Shown here: positions 1 through 8,835 of the stretch, in pieces
Position numbering within the stretch: position 1 is the first letter of the stretch
How the letters are laid out: every line of letters begins with the position of its first letter
From: Pseudophaeobacter arcticus DSM 23566
GTDB lineage: Bacteria; Pseudomonadota; Alphaproteobacteria; Rhodobacterales; Rhodobacteraceae
Direction: 5' to 3'
NCBI RefSeq assembly: GCF_000473205.1
Contig: NZ_KI421507.1
Span: 2,027,945-2,091,944, forward strand
DNA: 64,000 nucleotides
Notes under the pieces: generated by a model
What the model was told of the DNA's origin: nothing
The model's input: only the letters and a program-made list of their open reading frames with translations
The model's database searches: none
Position numbers and translations under genes: made by a program

Positions 1-1503
1 TCCGCCGAAGCGCGCGCCGCCTCGATCCTCAAAGGTCTGGGTTTCGACGAAGAGGCACAACAGCGGCCCTGCTCTGACTTTTCAGGTGGCTGGCGGATGC
101 GGGTTGCCCTGGCGGCGGTGCTGTTTTCCGAACCCGACCTGTTGCTGCTGGACGAACCGACCAACTATCTTGATCTGGAAGGCGCGCTTTGGCTTGAGGC
201 CTATCTGGTCAAATATCCGCACACCGTGATCATCATCAGCCACGACCGTGAACTGCTGAACCGGTCGGTGGGCGGCATCCTGCATCTGGAAGACCGCAAG
301 GTGACCTATTATGGCGGCAACTACGATCAGTTTGCCCGCCAGCGCGCCGCCAATCGCGCCAACCAGGCCGCCCAGGCGAAGAAACAAGACGCCCGGCGCG
401 CCCATCTGCAGAGCTTTGTCGATCGCTTCAAGGCCAAGGCCAGCAAGGCCAAACAGGCGCAGAGCCGGGTGAAAATGCTGGAAAAGATGGAAACCATCCG
501 CGCGCCCGAAGATGCAGCACGCACAGTTTTCACCTTTCCCACGCCGGAAGAGCTGTCGCCGCCCATTATCGCAACCGAGGGCGTCAAGGTTGGCTATGAC
601 GGCAAGGTGATCCTGAGCAATCTGGATCTGCGTATCGATCAGGACGACCGCATTGCCCTGCTAGGCAAAAACGGCGAGGGCAAATCCACCCTGTCCAAAA
701 TGCTCTCGGCGCGGCTTGCGCCTATGGGCGGCAAGATGACCCAGTCGAGCAAGCTGCGGATCGGCTTTTTTGCCCAGCACCAGGTGGATGAGCTTTATAT
801 TGACGAAACCCCGCTGCAGCACCTGATGCGCGAGCGCGCCAGTGAGGGCCAGCCGCGGCTGCGGGCGCGTCTGGCCGGGTTTGGCCTGGGCGCCGATCAG
901 GCGGATACCGCCGTGGGCCGCCTGTCGGGGGGGCAAAAGGCACGTCTGTCCTTGCTCTTGGCCACATTGGATGCCCCGCATCTGTTGATCCTCGATGAGC
1001 CGACCAACCACTTGGATATCGAAAGCCGCGAGGCCCTGGTTGAAGCGCTGACTGCCTATACCGGCGCGGTGATCCTGGTCAGCCACGATATGCACCTGCT
1101 CAGCCTGGTGGCAGACCGTCTCTGGCTGGTCTCCAAGGGCACGGTAACCCCCTATGAGGGCGATCTGGCCTCTTATCGGGCGTTGTTACTGGAAAAAGAC
1201 AAGCCCGCGCCAAAGGACAAGCCTGCCAAGAAAGAAAAGGCCAAGCCAGCACGCCCCTCGCGGGATGCCATCCTGGCCCTGCGCAAGGAAGCGCGCAAAT
1301 CCGAAGAGCGTGTCACCAAACTGACCCAGATGAAAGACAAGCTGGATGTCAAACTGGCGGATCCGGAGCTTTACGAACCTGAGAAAAAAGACGAGGCTCG
1401 GGTTTGGCAGGGCAAACATGCCGAGGTCATCACCGCATTGGAGCGGGCTGAGCTGTTGTGGATGCGCGCCTTGGAAAAATTGGAAAAAGCTGAGGCTCTA
1501 TGA
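1..1503 (+). CDS. ABC-F family ATPase, YheS-like (5' end outside window)
   Basis: The reading frame is open from the first base of the window, so the N-terminal part is missing. Visible first are the signature FSGGWRMR of nucleotide-binding domain 1 (bases 79-102), its Walker B LLLLDEPTNYLD and an H-loop SHDREL. A charged linker follows, then domain 2 with Walker A GKNGEGKS, signature LSGGQKARLS, Walker B LLILDEPTNHLD and H-loop SHDMHL. The last ~100 residues are Lys/Glu-rich and probably coiled coil. There are no membrane segments, so this is a soluble ABC-F ATPase of the ribosome-associated type. Domain order and tail are closest to YheS. The stop overlaps the marC start by 4 bases (ATGA), indicating translational coupling. 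The exact ribosomal role is not deducible. Confidence 0.93.
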   Translation, partial: SAEARAASILKGLGFDEEAQQRPCSDFSGGWRMRVALAAVLFSEPDLLLLDEPTNYLDLEGALWLEAYLVKYPHTVIIISHDRELLNRSVGGILHLEDRKVTYYGGNYDQFARQRAANRANQAAQAKKQDARRAHLQSFVDRFKAKASKAKQAQSRVKMLEKMETIRAPEDAARTVFTFPTPEELSPPIIATEGVKVGYDGKVILSNLDLRIDQDDRIALLGKNGEGKSTLSKMLSARLAPMGGKMTQSSKLRIGFFAQHQVDELYIDETPLQHLMRERASEGQPRLRARLAGFGLGADQADTAVGRLSGGQKARLSLLLATLDAPHLLILDEPTNHLDIESREALVEALTAYTGAVILVSHDMHLLSLVADRLWLVSKGTVTPYEGDLASYRALLLEKDKPAPKDKPAKKEKAKPARPSRDAILALRKEARKSEERVTKLTQMKDKLDVKLADPELYEPEKKDEARVWQGKHAEVITALERAELLWMRALEKLEKAEAL

Positions 1504-2123
1504 TCGACACTGCCTTTCTGATCACCTCTTTTGTGACCCTCTTTGTGATCATTGATCCCATTGGGCTCACCCCGATCTTTTTGGCACTGACCCAGGGGGC
1601 AACCCCGCACGAACGGCGCTCGATTGCGCTGCGCGCCGCACTTACCGCCATGTTTTTGCTGGCACTCTTTACCGCCTTTGGCGAGGCAGTTTTGGGCTTT
1701 GCCGGTATCTCCATGGCCGCATTCCGTGTGGCGGGCGGAGTGTTGCTGTTCCTCACCGCGTTGGACATGTTGTTTGAGCGGCGCACCAAGCGACGGGAAA
1801 ATCAGGGTGAAGAGGCCACCCCGGCTCAGGACCCGTCGATTTTTCCAATGTCGATCCCGCTGATTGCCGGGCCTGGATCCATTGCAACGGTGATCCTGCT
1901 GGCTGGGCAAAAACCTGGGCTGGAGGGTTTTGCCCTGGTGATGTCTGTGGTCTTTGCGGTGCTGACTGTGATGTTGACCATGTTCCTCGCCTCAGGCCTG
2001 TTTGAACGCGCCCTTGGCAAGACCGGCATCAATGTGGTGACCCGGCTCTTGGGGATGCTGCTCGCCGCCCTGTCGGTGCAGTTTGTCCTGGACGGGCTGC
2101 GTGATTTTGGCTTTGCCAGCTAG
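1500..2123 (+). CDS. MarC family integral membrane protein
   Basis: A 207-residue hydrophobic protein with about six predicted membrane helices. It carries MarC (UPF0056) hallmarks: an N-terminal FVIIDPIGLTPIFLALT segment and a central IPLIAGPGSIATVI loop. A charged cytoplasmic loop (ERRTKRRENQGEE) separates the two halves. The family was once linked to multiple antibiotic resistance, but that role has not held up and its substrate is unknown. The start ATG overlaps the stop of the upstream ABC-F gene. Length matches the family norm of just over 200 residues. Confidence 0.92.
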   Translation: MIDTAFLITSFVTLFVIIDPIGLTPIFLALTQGATPHERRSIALRAALTAMFLLALFTAFGEAVLGFAGISMAAFRVAGGVLLFLTALDMLFERRTKRRENQGEEATPAQDPSIFPMSIPLIAGPGSIATVILLAGQKPGLEGFALVMSVVFAVLTVMLTMFLASGLFERALGKTGINVVTRLLGMLLAALSVQFVLDGLRDFGFAS

Positions 2124-2165
2124 CCGGGGCGCATAGCCACACGCAAAAGGGAGCACATGTGACCC

Positions 2166-2747
2166 ATGGAAGACATCGATTATGGCCGTCTGCTCTACCT
2201 GTTGTTGCTGCTCTGTGCGGTGGGGTCTTGGGTTTTTGTGCAAACGCGACAAAACCTGAGCACAACCCTGCAACAGCTGGCGATCTGGGGCTTTATCTTT
2301 CTGGGCGTCATCGCCGGCTACGGTCTGTGGGAGGACATTCGCCAAACCGTACGCCCACAACAATCGGTGATGAGCGAAACCGGGCGCGTCATTGTTCCCC
2401 GCGCGCCCGATGGCCATTACTACCTCACCCTTGCCGTCAATGGTGCTAAGGTCGAGTTTCTGGTGGATACCGGTGCCAGCGAAGTTGTCCTGAGCACGCA
2501 GGATGCGCGCCGCGCCGGGTTGGAACCGGAAAAGCTGGCCTATCTCGGACGGGCCAATACGGCAAACGGCATTGTGCGCACCGCATCTGTGCGGATTGAT
2601 GAACTCACCCTTGGTGAGATCCGAGATCGCAATCTACGGGTATCCGTCAATCAGGGTGAGATGGACAAGTCATTGTTGGGTATGACCTATTTGCAGCGAT
2701 GGTCCAGTATTGAAATTCGCAACGGCGCCCTGGTGCTGACCCGCTAG
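2166..2747 (+). CDS. Membrane-anchored retropepsin-like aspartic protease (TIGR02281 type)
   Basis: A 193-residue protein with two N-terminal membrane helices (about residues 9-25 and 39-57) and a C-terminal retropepsin-like domain. The catalytic motif DTGAS lies at residues 101-105 in the context VEFLVDTGASEVVLS, and a second conserved segment LLGMTYL lies near the C-terminus. One such motif per chain implies a homodimeric active site. The domain probably faces the periplasm. The start ATG is preceded by a GGGAG-like sequence. The gene is 42 bases after marC and may be cotranscribed. Substrates are unknown. Confidence 0.88.
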   Translation: MEDIDYGRLLYLLLLLCAVGSWVFVQTRQNLSTTLQQLAIWGFIFLGVIAGYGLWEDIRQTVRPQQSVMSETGRVIVPRAPDGHYYLTLAVNGAKVEFLVDTGASEVVLSTQDARRAGLEPEKLAYLGRANTANGIVRTASVRIDELTLGEIRDRNLRVSVNQGEMDKSLLGMTYLQRWSSIEIRNGALVLTR

Positions 2748-2794
2748 ATCCCGCTTTGCAGCGAGGGCGATAGGGATATGCAGCCAGCAAGCTG

Positions 2795-3682
2795 TCAGCT
2801 CACCGAAATCAATTGCTTCAATCGGTCCTGCTCCATCAATTCCGTGAACTCAAGCCCCAGATAGTCCCCCTTGCTCCAGACGATCTTGCCCACAAACGAC
2901 CAGCTGTCATAGGTGACTGCGTGATCAGGGAAATTTATTCTCTTTCTGGGTAAGACGACTTCGATCTCGCTCCCGACCTTGTAAACGGTCTCTGTTTTCA
3001 CCTTGGCGCCAATTCGGCTGACATCAACAATTCGGGCCTCGGCGTCCTCCTCCTCCTCTTTTCCGGCCTTCACCTTGCAATCGATACGACAAACAAACCG
3101 TTTTTGAATATCGGATTTTTTTTGTCGCATCCGATCAAAGAGAACAAACGCAACAACACCCAGGATCAAAACCATGAGGGCGCCGATGCCGGCCGTTTTA
3201 CTGGTGACCAGGGCCTCACTAACGGTCTCTCCCGCTGTTCGCCAAAACCCGTTCACCTCCCCACAGGGGAGAGCGACCAACTCTTTTCGGTAGACCTCCA
3301 GTTTGTCACGGACGCGCAGCTTCCGCGCCGCCTCCGCGGCTTTGAACTGCCCCCCAATCGAACGCATTTTCAAAATGGTTTTTTGCAGCGCCACAAGTTT
3401 GGCAGTTGGGGTGCTAATTTTCTCAAACCCGTTTTCGACGATCAGGAGCCGCAGTTCGACCACTGGTGTTTTGCGCAGAAAGTTGGAAAGCCTATTGGCA
3501 GCCCCGGTATCCGCACCAGTTTCAACGTTATCCAGAAAATCTTCGCTCAGATGCACCAAGGTCGTCAAATCGTCAAAGACACGGCAATTCATTTCCTGCG
3601 CGGAGGTGGCTCCAGCCCCGCCCAGGAAAAGCGCCACCAGCAATAGGAAACGCGCGCACCGACGCTTACCTTGAAGCGTCAC
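2795..3682 (-). CDS. Signal peptide, periplasmic region, TM helix and C-terminal PilZ domain
   Basis: From the GTG at 3682 this is 295 residues; an ATG 105 bases upstream (3787) would add 35 residues without signal-peptide character. Residues ~1-29 form a signal peptide (RFLLLVALFLGGAGATSAQ). A helical, mostly periplasmic region follows, then a membrane helix at ~163-184 and a cytoplasmic PilZ domain. Both cyclic-di-GMP motifs are intact: RFVCR (RxxxR, ~195-199) and DVSRIGA (DxSxxG, ~220-226). A run of acidic residues (KEEEEDAEA) sits inside the PilZ domain. Inference: it couples a periplasmic input to cyclic-di-GMP binding, or the reverse. No neighbour indicates the partner. Confidence 0.75.
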   Translation of the reverse strand: MTLQGKRRCARFLLLVALFLGGAGATSAQEMNCRVFDDLTTLVHLSEDFLDNVETGADTGAANRLSNFLRKTPVVELRLLIVENGFEKISTPTAKLVALQKTILKMRSIGGQFKAAEAARKLRVRDKLEVYRKELVALPCGEVNGFWRTAGETVSEALVTSKTAGIGALMVLILGVVAFVLFDRMRQKKSDIQKRFVCRIDCKVKAGKEEEEDAEARIVDVSRIGAKVKTETVYKVGSEIEVVLPRKRINFPDHAVTYDSWSFVGKIVWSKGDYLGLEFTELMEQDRLKQLISVS

Positions 3683-3787
3683 ATGACCAACGAGCCTTTG
3701 AGCTGCGCTCACAGAACATTCGGGACACCCATTGCCCGCCTTCCGCCGCCAGATCACCTGCAGGTTTTGAGTAATAACTTTAAACAT

Positions 3788-4391
3788 TTACACACTCATC
3801 CAGCTCCGCCCAAAGCAGCCCAGCCCCTGGGCACATCTTCGAGCCAACAACACCTATCATCTGGCCAATATGCCAACCGATTGAAGATTAGGCTTCCGGC
3901 ACCCCCACCCAACGATGGAAAACCTATCCGAAAGCAATATTTCCACTATCTCCCGAAAAAATTAAGAACCATTATACCAATCACAAATTTACCGTCATAT
4001 CGCGCCCAAAGTAAATTTGGGGTTTTGAATGTATCTTTTGAGACCGGTACACTTTTACGACCGATACAATAGCTTCCTTTAAAAGGCTCGCCCATTGATT
4101 GGAAGCAAGCGCGAAGCTATTCTTAAATTGACATCCGACGTCCCGGGAAAGGCCAATCCCGTGCCCTTCTGTATCAAAACAACCTGTATCAAAACAACTC
4201 AAGGATTGGCAAGCGGCATCAAGCCCCCCCCTATGCGGGAAAATTTCTACAATCTGACTCCATTACAAATGCTAGGCGGCTCTCCCCCTACAGGCGAGTT
4301 GTCCGCGGCATCAAAAGAAACCCATAATTCTGACCGCTCATCAAGTGGAAGATCGCAGATCAATGAGGCGCTGCTTGACCCGCCAGCCCCC
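3788..4391. other. AT-rich intergenic stretch without a convincing gene
   Basis: About 600 bases, clearly richer in A+T than the surroundings. Open frames here lack plausible start sites and family signatures. It contains a perfect 15-base tandem duplication (4169-4198) and the string ATTATACCAATCA near 3970, which resembles short repeats seen between genes in marine proteobacteria (from memory, unverified). A 73-codon minus-strand frame (3981-4202) spans the duplication and reads CFDTGCFDTE there; I do not consider it a supported gene. The stretch could be decayed or acquired DNA. Confidence 0.5.
4169..4198. repeat. 15-base perfect tandem duplication
   Basis: The unit CTGTATCAAAACAAC occurs twice head to tail with no mismatch, within the AT-rich spacer between the PilZ gene and holC. 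It looks like a recent slippage duplication. Confidence 0.85.
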
Positions 4392-4850
4392 TCAGGCCTC
4401 TGCTTTCTTTTCCCAACGCCCAGATTCCTCGGACCAGTACTGGGCAGAACAGCCCGCACCTGTCAGGCTTTTCCATTGTCCCCGCGCCTGCTGAACCGCA
4501 TCCGGGTCCGTGCCGTCGAACAGAATACACACGCGCTCCAGCGCCTGAACCTCCTCAGGGGTCACAACCGCGCCATCAACTGTCATCAGACACTCTGGCG
4601 CGTTGGCGCTCTCGGCGGTGTTGGTCAGCAAAATGGGCTGCAACGCATCATGGGGCCCACCCGCCAGACCATGGGCCAGGAAACTGTCCGTACTGCCCTG
4701 CCAAAGGCTGTCATCCAGCCAACTCATCCGGTCGGCCATCGTGCCCCGCACTGCGATGCGCCAGCCTGCACCGCGCGCCTTTTGCAGCAAAACCGGAAGG
4801 GTCTCCTGCAAAGGATGGCGGGTCAGGTGATAAAAATAGGCAGCGCCCAT
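4392..4850 (-). CDS. holC: DNA polymerase III subunit chi
   Basis: A 152-residue protein starting MGAAYFYHLT. It fits HolC: an N-terminal FYHLT strand, then QETLPVLLQKARGAGWRIAV and a C-terminal half containing the ILLT and ERVCILFDGTD segments of the Rossmann-like chi fold. Chi links the clamp loader to single-strand-binding protein at the replication fork. An in-frame ATG 21 bases upstream lies inside pepA and is less likely; the chosen start sits 7 bases after the pepA stop. The pepA-holC order is common in proteobacteria and supports the call. Confidence 0.88.
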   Translation of the reverse strand: MGAAYFYHLTRHPLQETLPVLLQKARGAGWRIAVRGTMADRMSWLDDSLWQGSTDSFLAHGLAGGPHDALQPILLTNTAESANAPECLMTVDGAVVTPEEVQALERVCILFDGTDPDAVQQARGQWKSLTGAGCSAQYWSEESGRWEKKAEA

Positions 4851-4857
4851 GATCGAC

Positions 4858-6333
4858 TTATTCCGCCTCAAAGGTGTTTTGCACTAGGCGATCCAAGGCC
4901 ATGACGCCCCAACCGGTGGCGCCTTTGGGCGCATAGGATGTGGCGGATGTCACCGAGGCAACGCCGGCAATATCCAGGTGAATCCAGGGCATATCGTCCT
5001 TGATAAAGCGTTTGAGGAACTGCGCGGCGGTGATCGAGCCGGCAGGGCGGCCACCAACGTTTTTCATATCGGCAATCCGCGATTTCAGCTGATCGTCATA
5101 CCCCTGGCCAAGCGGCAGGCGCCAGGCGCCTTCATCGGTTGCCTTGGCCGCCTTGAGAAAACCATTACACAGGCTGTCGTCATTGGAGAAAACCGCCGCG
5201 TTTTCATGGCCCAGGCCAATAATCACCGCGCCGGTCAAGGTGGCCAGATCAATGATGCCACAGGGATTGAACCGCTCCTGCGCGTACCACAGCACATCAC
5301 AAAGCACCAAACGGCCCTCGGCATCGGTATTGATCACCTCAACCGTGTCCCCCTTCATCGATTTCACCACATCGCCGGGACGGGTGGCATTGCCCGAGGG
5401 CATATTTTCCACCAGACCCACCAGCCCCACCACATTGGCGCGGGCCTTGCGCAGGGCCAGCGCCTTCATGGTGCCGACAACCACCCCGGCGCCGCCCATA
5501 TCCATGGTCATGTCTTCCATGCCAGCGGCGGGCTTTAGCGAGATACCGCCGGTATCAAAAACCACACCCTTGCCAACCAGGGCCAGCGGAGCTTCGCCCT
5601 CGGCCCCGCCTTTCCAGTTCATAATCGCAACCTTGGAAGGGCTGTCAGAGCCCTGCCCGACACACAGCAGCGCTCCCATGCCGAGCTCTTGCAGCTGCGC
5701 CTCGTCGAGAATTTCCACCTCAAGCCCAATCTGAGACATGTCTTCGATCCGGCGGGCAAATTCGCTGGTGGTCAGCACATTGGCGGGTTCATTGACCAGA
5801 TCGCGGGTCATGTGAACGCCCTCGGCCACGGCAGCCAATGGCGCATAGGCGGCTGCCATCTCGTCATAGGCCCTGTGCGCAATGGTAATCTCGGCTGCAG
5901 GTTTGGCCTCTTTCATGGCCTTGTGCCGGTCAAACTCATAGCTGCGCAGCGCCATCCCCATCGCCAGCTCGGCAGCCTTTGGAATCGAGCCCGCCATCAC
6001 CGTCATGGTTTTCTGTGGCGCCGCAACGATCAGCTTGGCGCCGGCCCGACGGGCCGCGATTGGGGTGGTGCGGCGTGGCAAGACCAGCACATGCAGGGCT
6101 TCTGCGGCCATGCCAGCAGGCCAGGCCAGGGAAATCACCGTGCCTGGCTTGTGGGTTGCAAACTCCGGAGCAGCGATCAGACGTGCCAGGGCGCCTTTGG
6201 TCAACCGGTTGGCACTGCGCGCAGCCTGATCCATCACACCATCGGGGGTGACCAGAACAACAACATGATCGGTCATCCCAGCGAGGGCCTTGGGGTCGTA
6301 ATCGGTAAAACGGACGGCGGGCATAGTGCGCAT
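4858..6333 (-). CDS. pepA: Leucyl aminopeptidase (M17 cytosol aminopeptidase)
   Basis: 491 residues from the ATG at 6333, which is preceded by AGGAG at a spacing of about 10 bases. The C-terminal catalytic domain is complete: GKGVVFDTGG (metal ligands K255 and D260), K267, MDMGGAG (D278), and the family signature NTDAEGRL at 335-342 (D337, E339, R341). This dinuclear metallopeptidase removes N-terminal residues from peptides, and in some bacteria also binds DNA; only the peptidase role is supported here. It is the first gene of a minus-strand pair with holC and diverges from the lpt operon. Confidence 0.97.
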   Translation of the reverse strand: MRTMPAVRFTDYDPKALAGMTDHVVVLVTPDGVMDQAARSANRLTKGALARLIAAPEFATHKPGTVISLAWPAGMAAEALHVLVLPRRTTPIAARRAGAKLIVAAPQKTMTVMAGSIPKAAELAMGMALRSYEFDRHKAMKEAKPAAEITIAHRAYDEMAAAYAPLAAVAEGVHMTRDLVNEPANVLTTSEFARRIEDMSQIGLEVEILDEAQLQELGMGALLCVGQGSDSPSKVAIMNWKGGAEGEAPLALVGKGVVFDTGGISLKPAAGMEDMTMDMGGAGVVVGTMKALALRKARANVVGLVGLVENMPSGNATRPGDVVKSMKGDTVEVINTDAEGRLVLCDVLWYAQERFNPCGIIDLATLTGAVIIGLGHENAAVFSNDDSLCNGFLKAAKATDEGAWRLPLGQGYDDQLKSRIADMKNVGGRPAGSITAAQFLKRFIKDDMPWIHLDIAGVASVTSATSYAPKGATGWGVMALDRLVQNTFEAE

Positions 6334-6582
6334 AATCTTGAGGCTCCTGTCGGAATGGGGTCTTGTTTTATTTACACAATAGGTAACTGGGGCTCTGCAC
6401 AATAGCCAGCCCCCACCGGCCCGCTGAGCCAGGGGAAATCAGGCATTGCAAACGAGCTGACGTCGACACCAACCTGCCAAACCTGCAATAGACCTCAGAA
6501 ATCACGCAGATAGCAGTTTTCCCCGTGAAACAATTCCTCTAAGGTTCCGCAAAATGATAATGGCAGGGTCTGGGGGGATCGA

Positions 6583-7734
6583 ATGTCACGCTTTGACAGA
6601 TATGTCCTGTCGCAATACCTGCTGTTTTTCAGCTTTTTTGCGCTCATTCTTGTTGCTGTCTTCTGGGTCAACCGGGCAGTTGTGCTGTTTGACCGGCTGA
6701 TCGGTGACGGCCAGACGGCACTTGTCTTTCTGGAGTTCACCGCCCTCACCCTGCCCAATCTCATTCGCATGGTGCTGCCTGTGGCGGTCTTTGCCTCTGC
6801 GGTCTGGGTGACCAACCGGCTGCAAAGCGAAAGTGAGCTGACCGTGCTGCAGGCCACTGGCACAAGCCCCTGGCAAATGGCGCGACCGGCCTTGGTTTTT
6901 GGGCTGGTCACCGCCCTGATGATGTCTGTGCTCACCCATTTCCTGTTGCCCAGCTCGATTGGCCAACTGGCGCTGCGTGAACAGGAGGTATCGCGCAATG
7001 TTACCGCCAAGCTACTGACCGAGGGGCATTTTCTGCACCCGGCTAAGGGCGTGACCTTCTACATCCGTCAGATTGATTCCAATGGAACGCTCAATGATGT
7101 CTTTCTGTCTGACCGCCGCGATCCAAATCAAATCGTGACCTATACCGGTGCGCGTGCTTTTCTGGTGCGTGACGGGGACAAAACCCACCTGATCATGGTC
7201 AACGGCATGGCGCAGCGCCTGAACAATCGGACCAAGCAGCTCTCCACCACCAACTTTTCTGATTTCTCCTATGACATCAGCTCTCTGGCCAACAAAAGCT
7301 CAACAATACAGCGCAGTATCCGCGAGATCTCCAGCTGGGAGCTGCTGCAAAACCGGGAGGAAATCAACCTCTCCGAAGGCTTTAGCCTTGGCGCGCTGGC
7401 CGAAGAATTTCATCTCCGCTTTGCCCGCGCTCTGATCTGCGTTGTGGTGGCGCTTATCGGATTCTCTGCGCTCATGATCGGATCACATTCGCGTTTTGGC
7501 GTTTGGCGGCAGGCGCTGCTGGCCTTTTTGTTGTTGATCATCGTCGAGGGGCTGCGGGGCGTGGTTTCGGAACCGGTGCGGATCAGTCCTGATCTGTGGC
7601 CGCTGATCTACCTGCCTGCCCTGATCGGCCTGGTGATTGCAGTCGGATTTTTGCAATTGGCCGCGCATCCGCTGACCCCGCGTCGCAGGTCTGTCTCGAG
7701 TCTCGAAATTGGTAGCCAGGAGGCCGGATCATGA
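6583..7734 (+). CDS. lptF: LPS export ABC transporter permease LptF
   Basis: 383 residues of the YjgP/YjgQ family: three membrane helices at each end flank a large periplasmic beta-jellyroll (about residues 130-280). The N-terminal half carries the coupling-helix sequence SELTVLQATGTSPWQM that contacts the LptB ATPase. With LptG and LptB it extracts lipopolysaccharide from the inner membrane and passes it to the periplasmic bridge. The start is preceded by a G-rich stretch (GGGGGGATCG). The stop overlaps lptG by 4 bases (ATGA). It is first in a plus-strand run reaching rsmA. Confidence 0.96.
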   Translation: MSRFDRYVLSQYLLFFSFFALILVAVFWVNRAVVLFDRLIGDGQTALVFLEFTALTLPNLIRMVLPVAVFASAVWVTNRLQSESELTVLQATGTSPWQMARPALVFGLVTALMMSVLTHFLLPSSIGQLALREQEVSRNVTAKLLTEGHFLHPAKGVTFYIRQIDSNGTLNDVFLSDRRDPNQIVTYTGARAFLVRDGDKTHLIMVNGMAQRLNNRTKQLSTTNFSDFSYDISSLANKSSTIQRSIREISSWELLQNREEINLSEGFSLGALAEEFHLRFARALICVVVALIGFSALMIGSHSRFGVWRQALLAFLLLIIVEGLRGVVSEPVRISPDLWPLIYLPALIGLVIAVGFLQLAAHPLTPRRRSVSSLEIGSQEAGS

Positions 7735-8834
7735 CGCTGGATCTGTATTATGCCCGACGGTTTTTCCAATGGTTTGCAGTGATCTGCGGCGTGTTGATGA
7801 CCCTTGTTATTCTCATCGACCTGAACGAGCAGATCCGCCGTTTTGATGCCTTTGATGTGAGCGCCAGCCAAATTGTTGGGCTCACGCTTCTGAATGCCCC
7901 CGCAGCGCTCAGCGAGTTCCTGCCGCTGATTATGATCCTGACCACCATTGTGTTGTTTGTCGGTCTCGCCCGCAGCAGCGAGCTGGTGGTGACGCGGGCC
8001 GCTGGGCGATCGGGCATTCGAGCGCTGGCGGCGCCGGTTCTGGTGGCCGGGCTGCTGGGGCTGCTGGCGGTGAGCACCCTCAACCCAATTGTTGCAGCCA
8101 CAACCAACCTGTCCAAGAGCCTGGCCGACACCTATCGCACCGGCGGGCCCTCGGCCCTGTCGCTCTCTGGTGAAGGGTTATGGCTGCGCCAGGGCAGTGC
8201 CAACGGCCAGTCGGTCATCCATGCCAGCTCTTATGGCGGTGGGCGCGACGACATTGTGCTCTATGATGTCACCATCCTTGCCTATGCACCCGGCGGCGGC
8301 CCCATCCGGCAAATCATCGCCGAAACGGCCCGGCTGGACGGCGATGAATGGCTGCTTCACAAGGCCAAGGCCTGGCATATGACGGCGGGTCTCAATCCTG
8401 AAAGATCAGCCGCCACCCATGATACCCTGCGGATCCCGACCTCGCTGACGCAGGACCGCATTCGGGACCGGCTGGGATCGGCGGATGGGATTTCCGTCTA
8501 TGACCTGCCAACCACCATTCGCGATCTTGCCGAGGCCGGCTTTGCCACCAAACGCTACCAGGTCTGGTACCAGGTAGAATTGGCCCGGCCCCTGTTCCTG
8601 ATTGCCATGGTGCTGGTTGGGGCCGCCTTTACCATGCGCCATACACGATTTGGCGGCACTGGCCTTGCAGTGCTAACTGCTGTGTTATTAGGCTTTGGAC
8701 TGTACTTTATACGAAATTTTGCGCAGATTCTGGGGGAGAATGGTCAGATTCCGGTGGCCCTTGCCGCCTGGGCTCCGCCGGTTGCCTCAATACTGCTGAC
8801 GATGGGACTGCTTTTACATGCTGAGGACGGATAA
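7731..8834 (+). CDS. lptG: LPS export ABC transporter permease LptG
   Basis: 367 residues with the same architecture as LptF: helices at about 12-32, 50-70 and 95-118, a periplasmic domain, and three C-terminal helices. The coupling region reads SSELVVTRAAGRSGIRAL. It starts within the lptF stop, so the two permease halves are translationally coupled, fitting their 1:1 complex. lptD follows with only one base between the lptG stop and the preferred lptD start. Confidence 0.96.
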   Translation: MTLDLYYARRFFQWFAVICGVLMTLVILIDLNEQIRRFDAFDVSASQIVGLTLLNAPAALSEFLPLIMILTTIVLFVGLARSSELVVTRAAGRSGIRALAAPVLVAGLLGLLAVSTLNPIVAATTNLSKSLADTYRTGGPSALSLSGEGLWLRQGSANGQSVIHASSYGGGRDDIVLYDVTILAYAPGGGPIRQIIAETARLDGDEWLLHKAKAWHMTAGLNPERSAATHDTLRIPTSLTQDRIRDRLGSADGISVYDLPTTIRDLAEAGFATKRYQVWYQVELARPLFLIAMVLVGAAFTMRHTRFGGTGLAVLTAVLLGFGLYFIRNFAQILGENGQIPVALAAWAPPVASILLTMGLLLHAEDG

Positions 8835-8835
8835 T

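Noticed and set aside
3981..4202. 73-codon minus-strand frame with CFDTGCFDTE
   Set aside because: The repeated residues come from the 15-base DNA duplication; no ribosome binding site or family match seen.
4095..4904. 269-codon plus-strand frame
   Set aside because: Antisense to holC and running through the AT-rich spacer; no family features.
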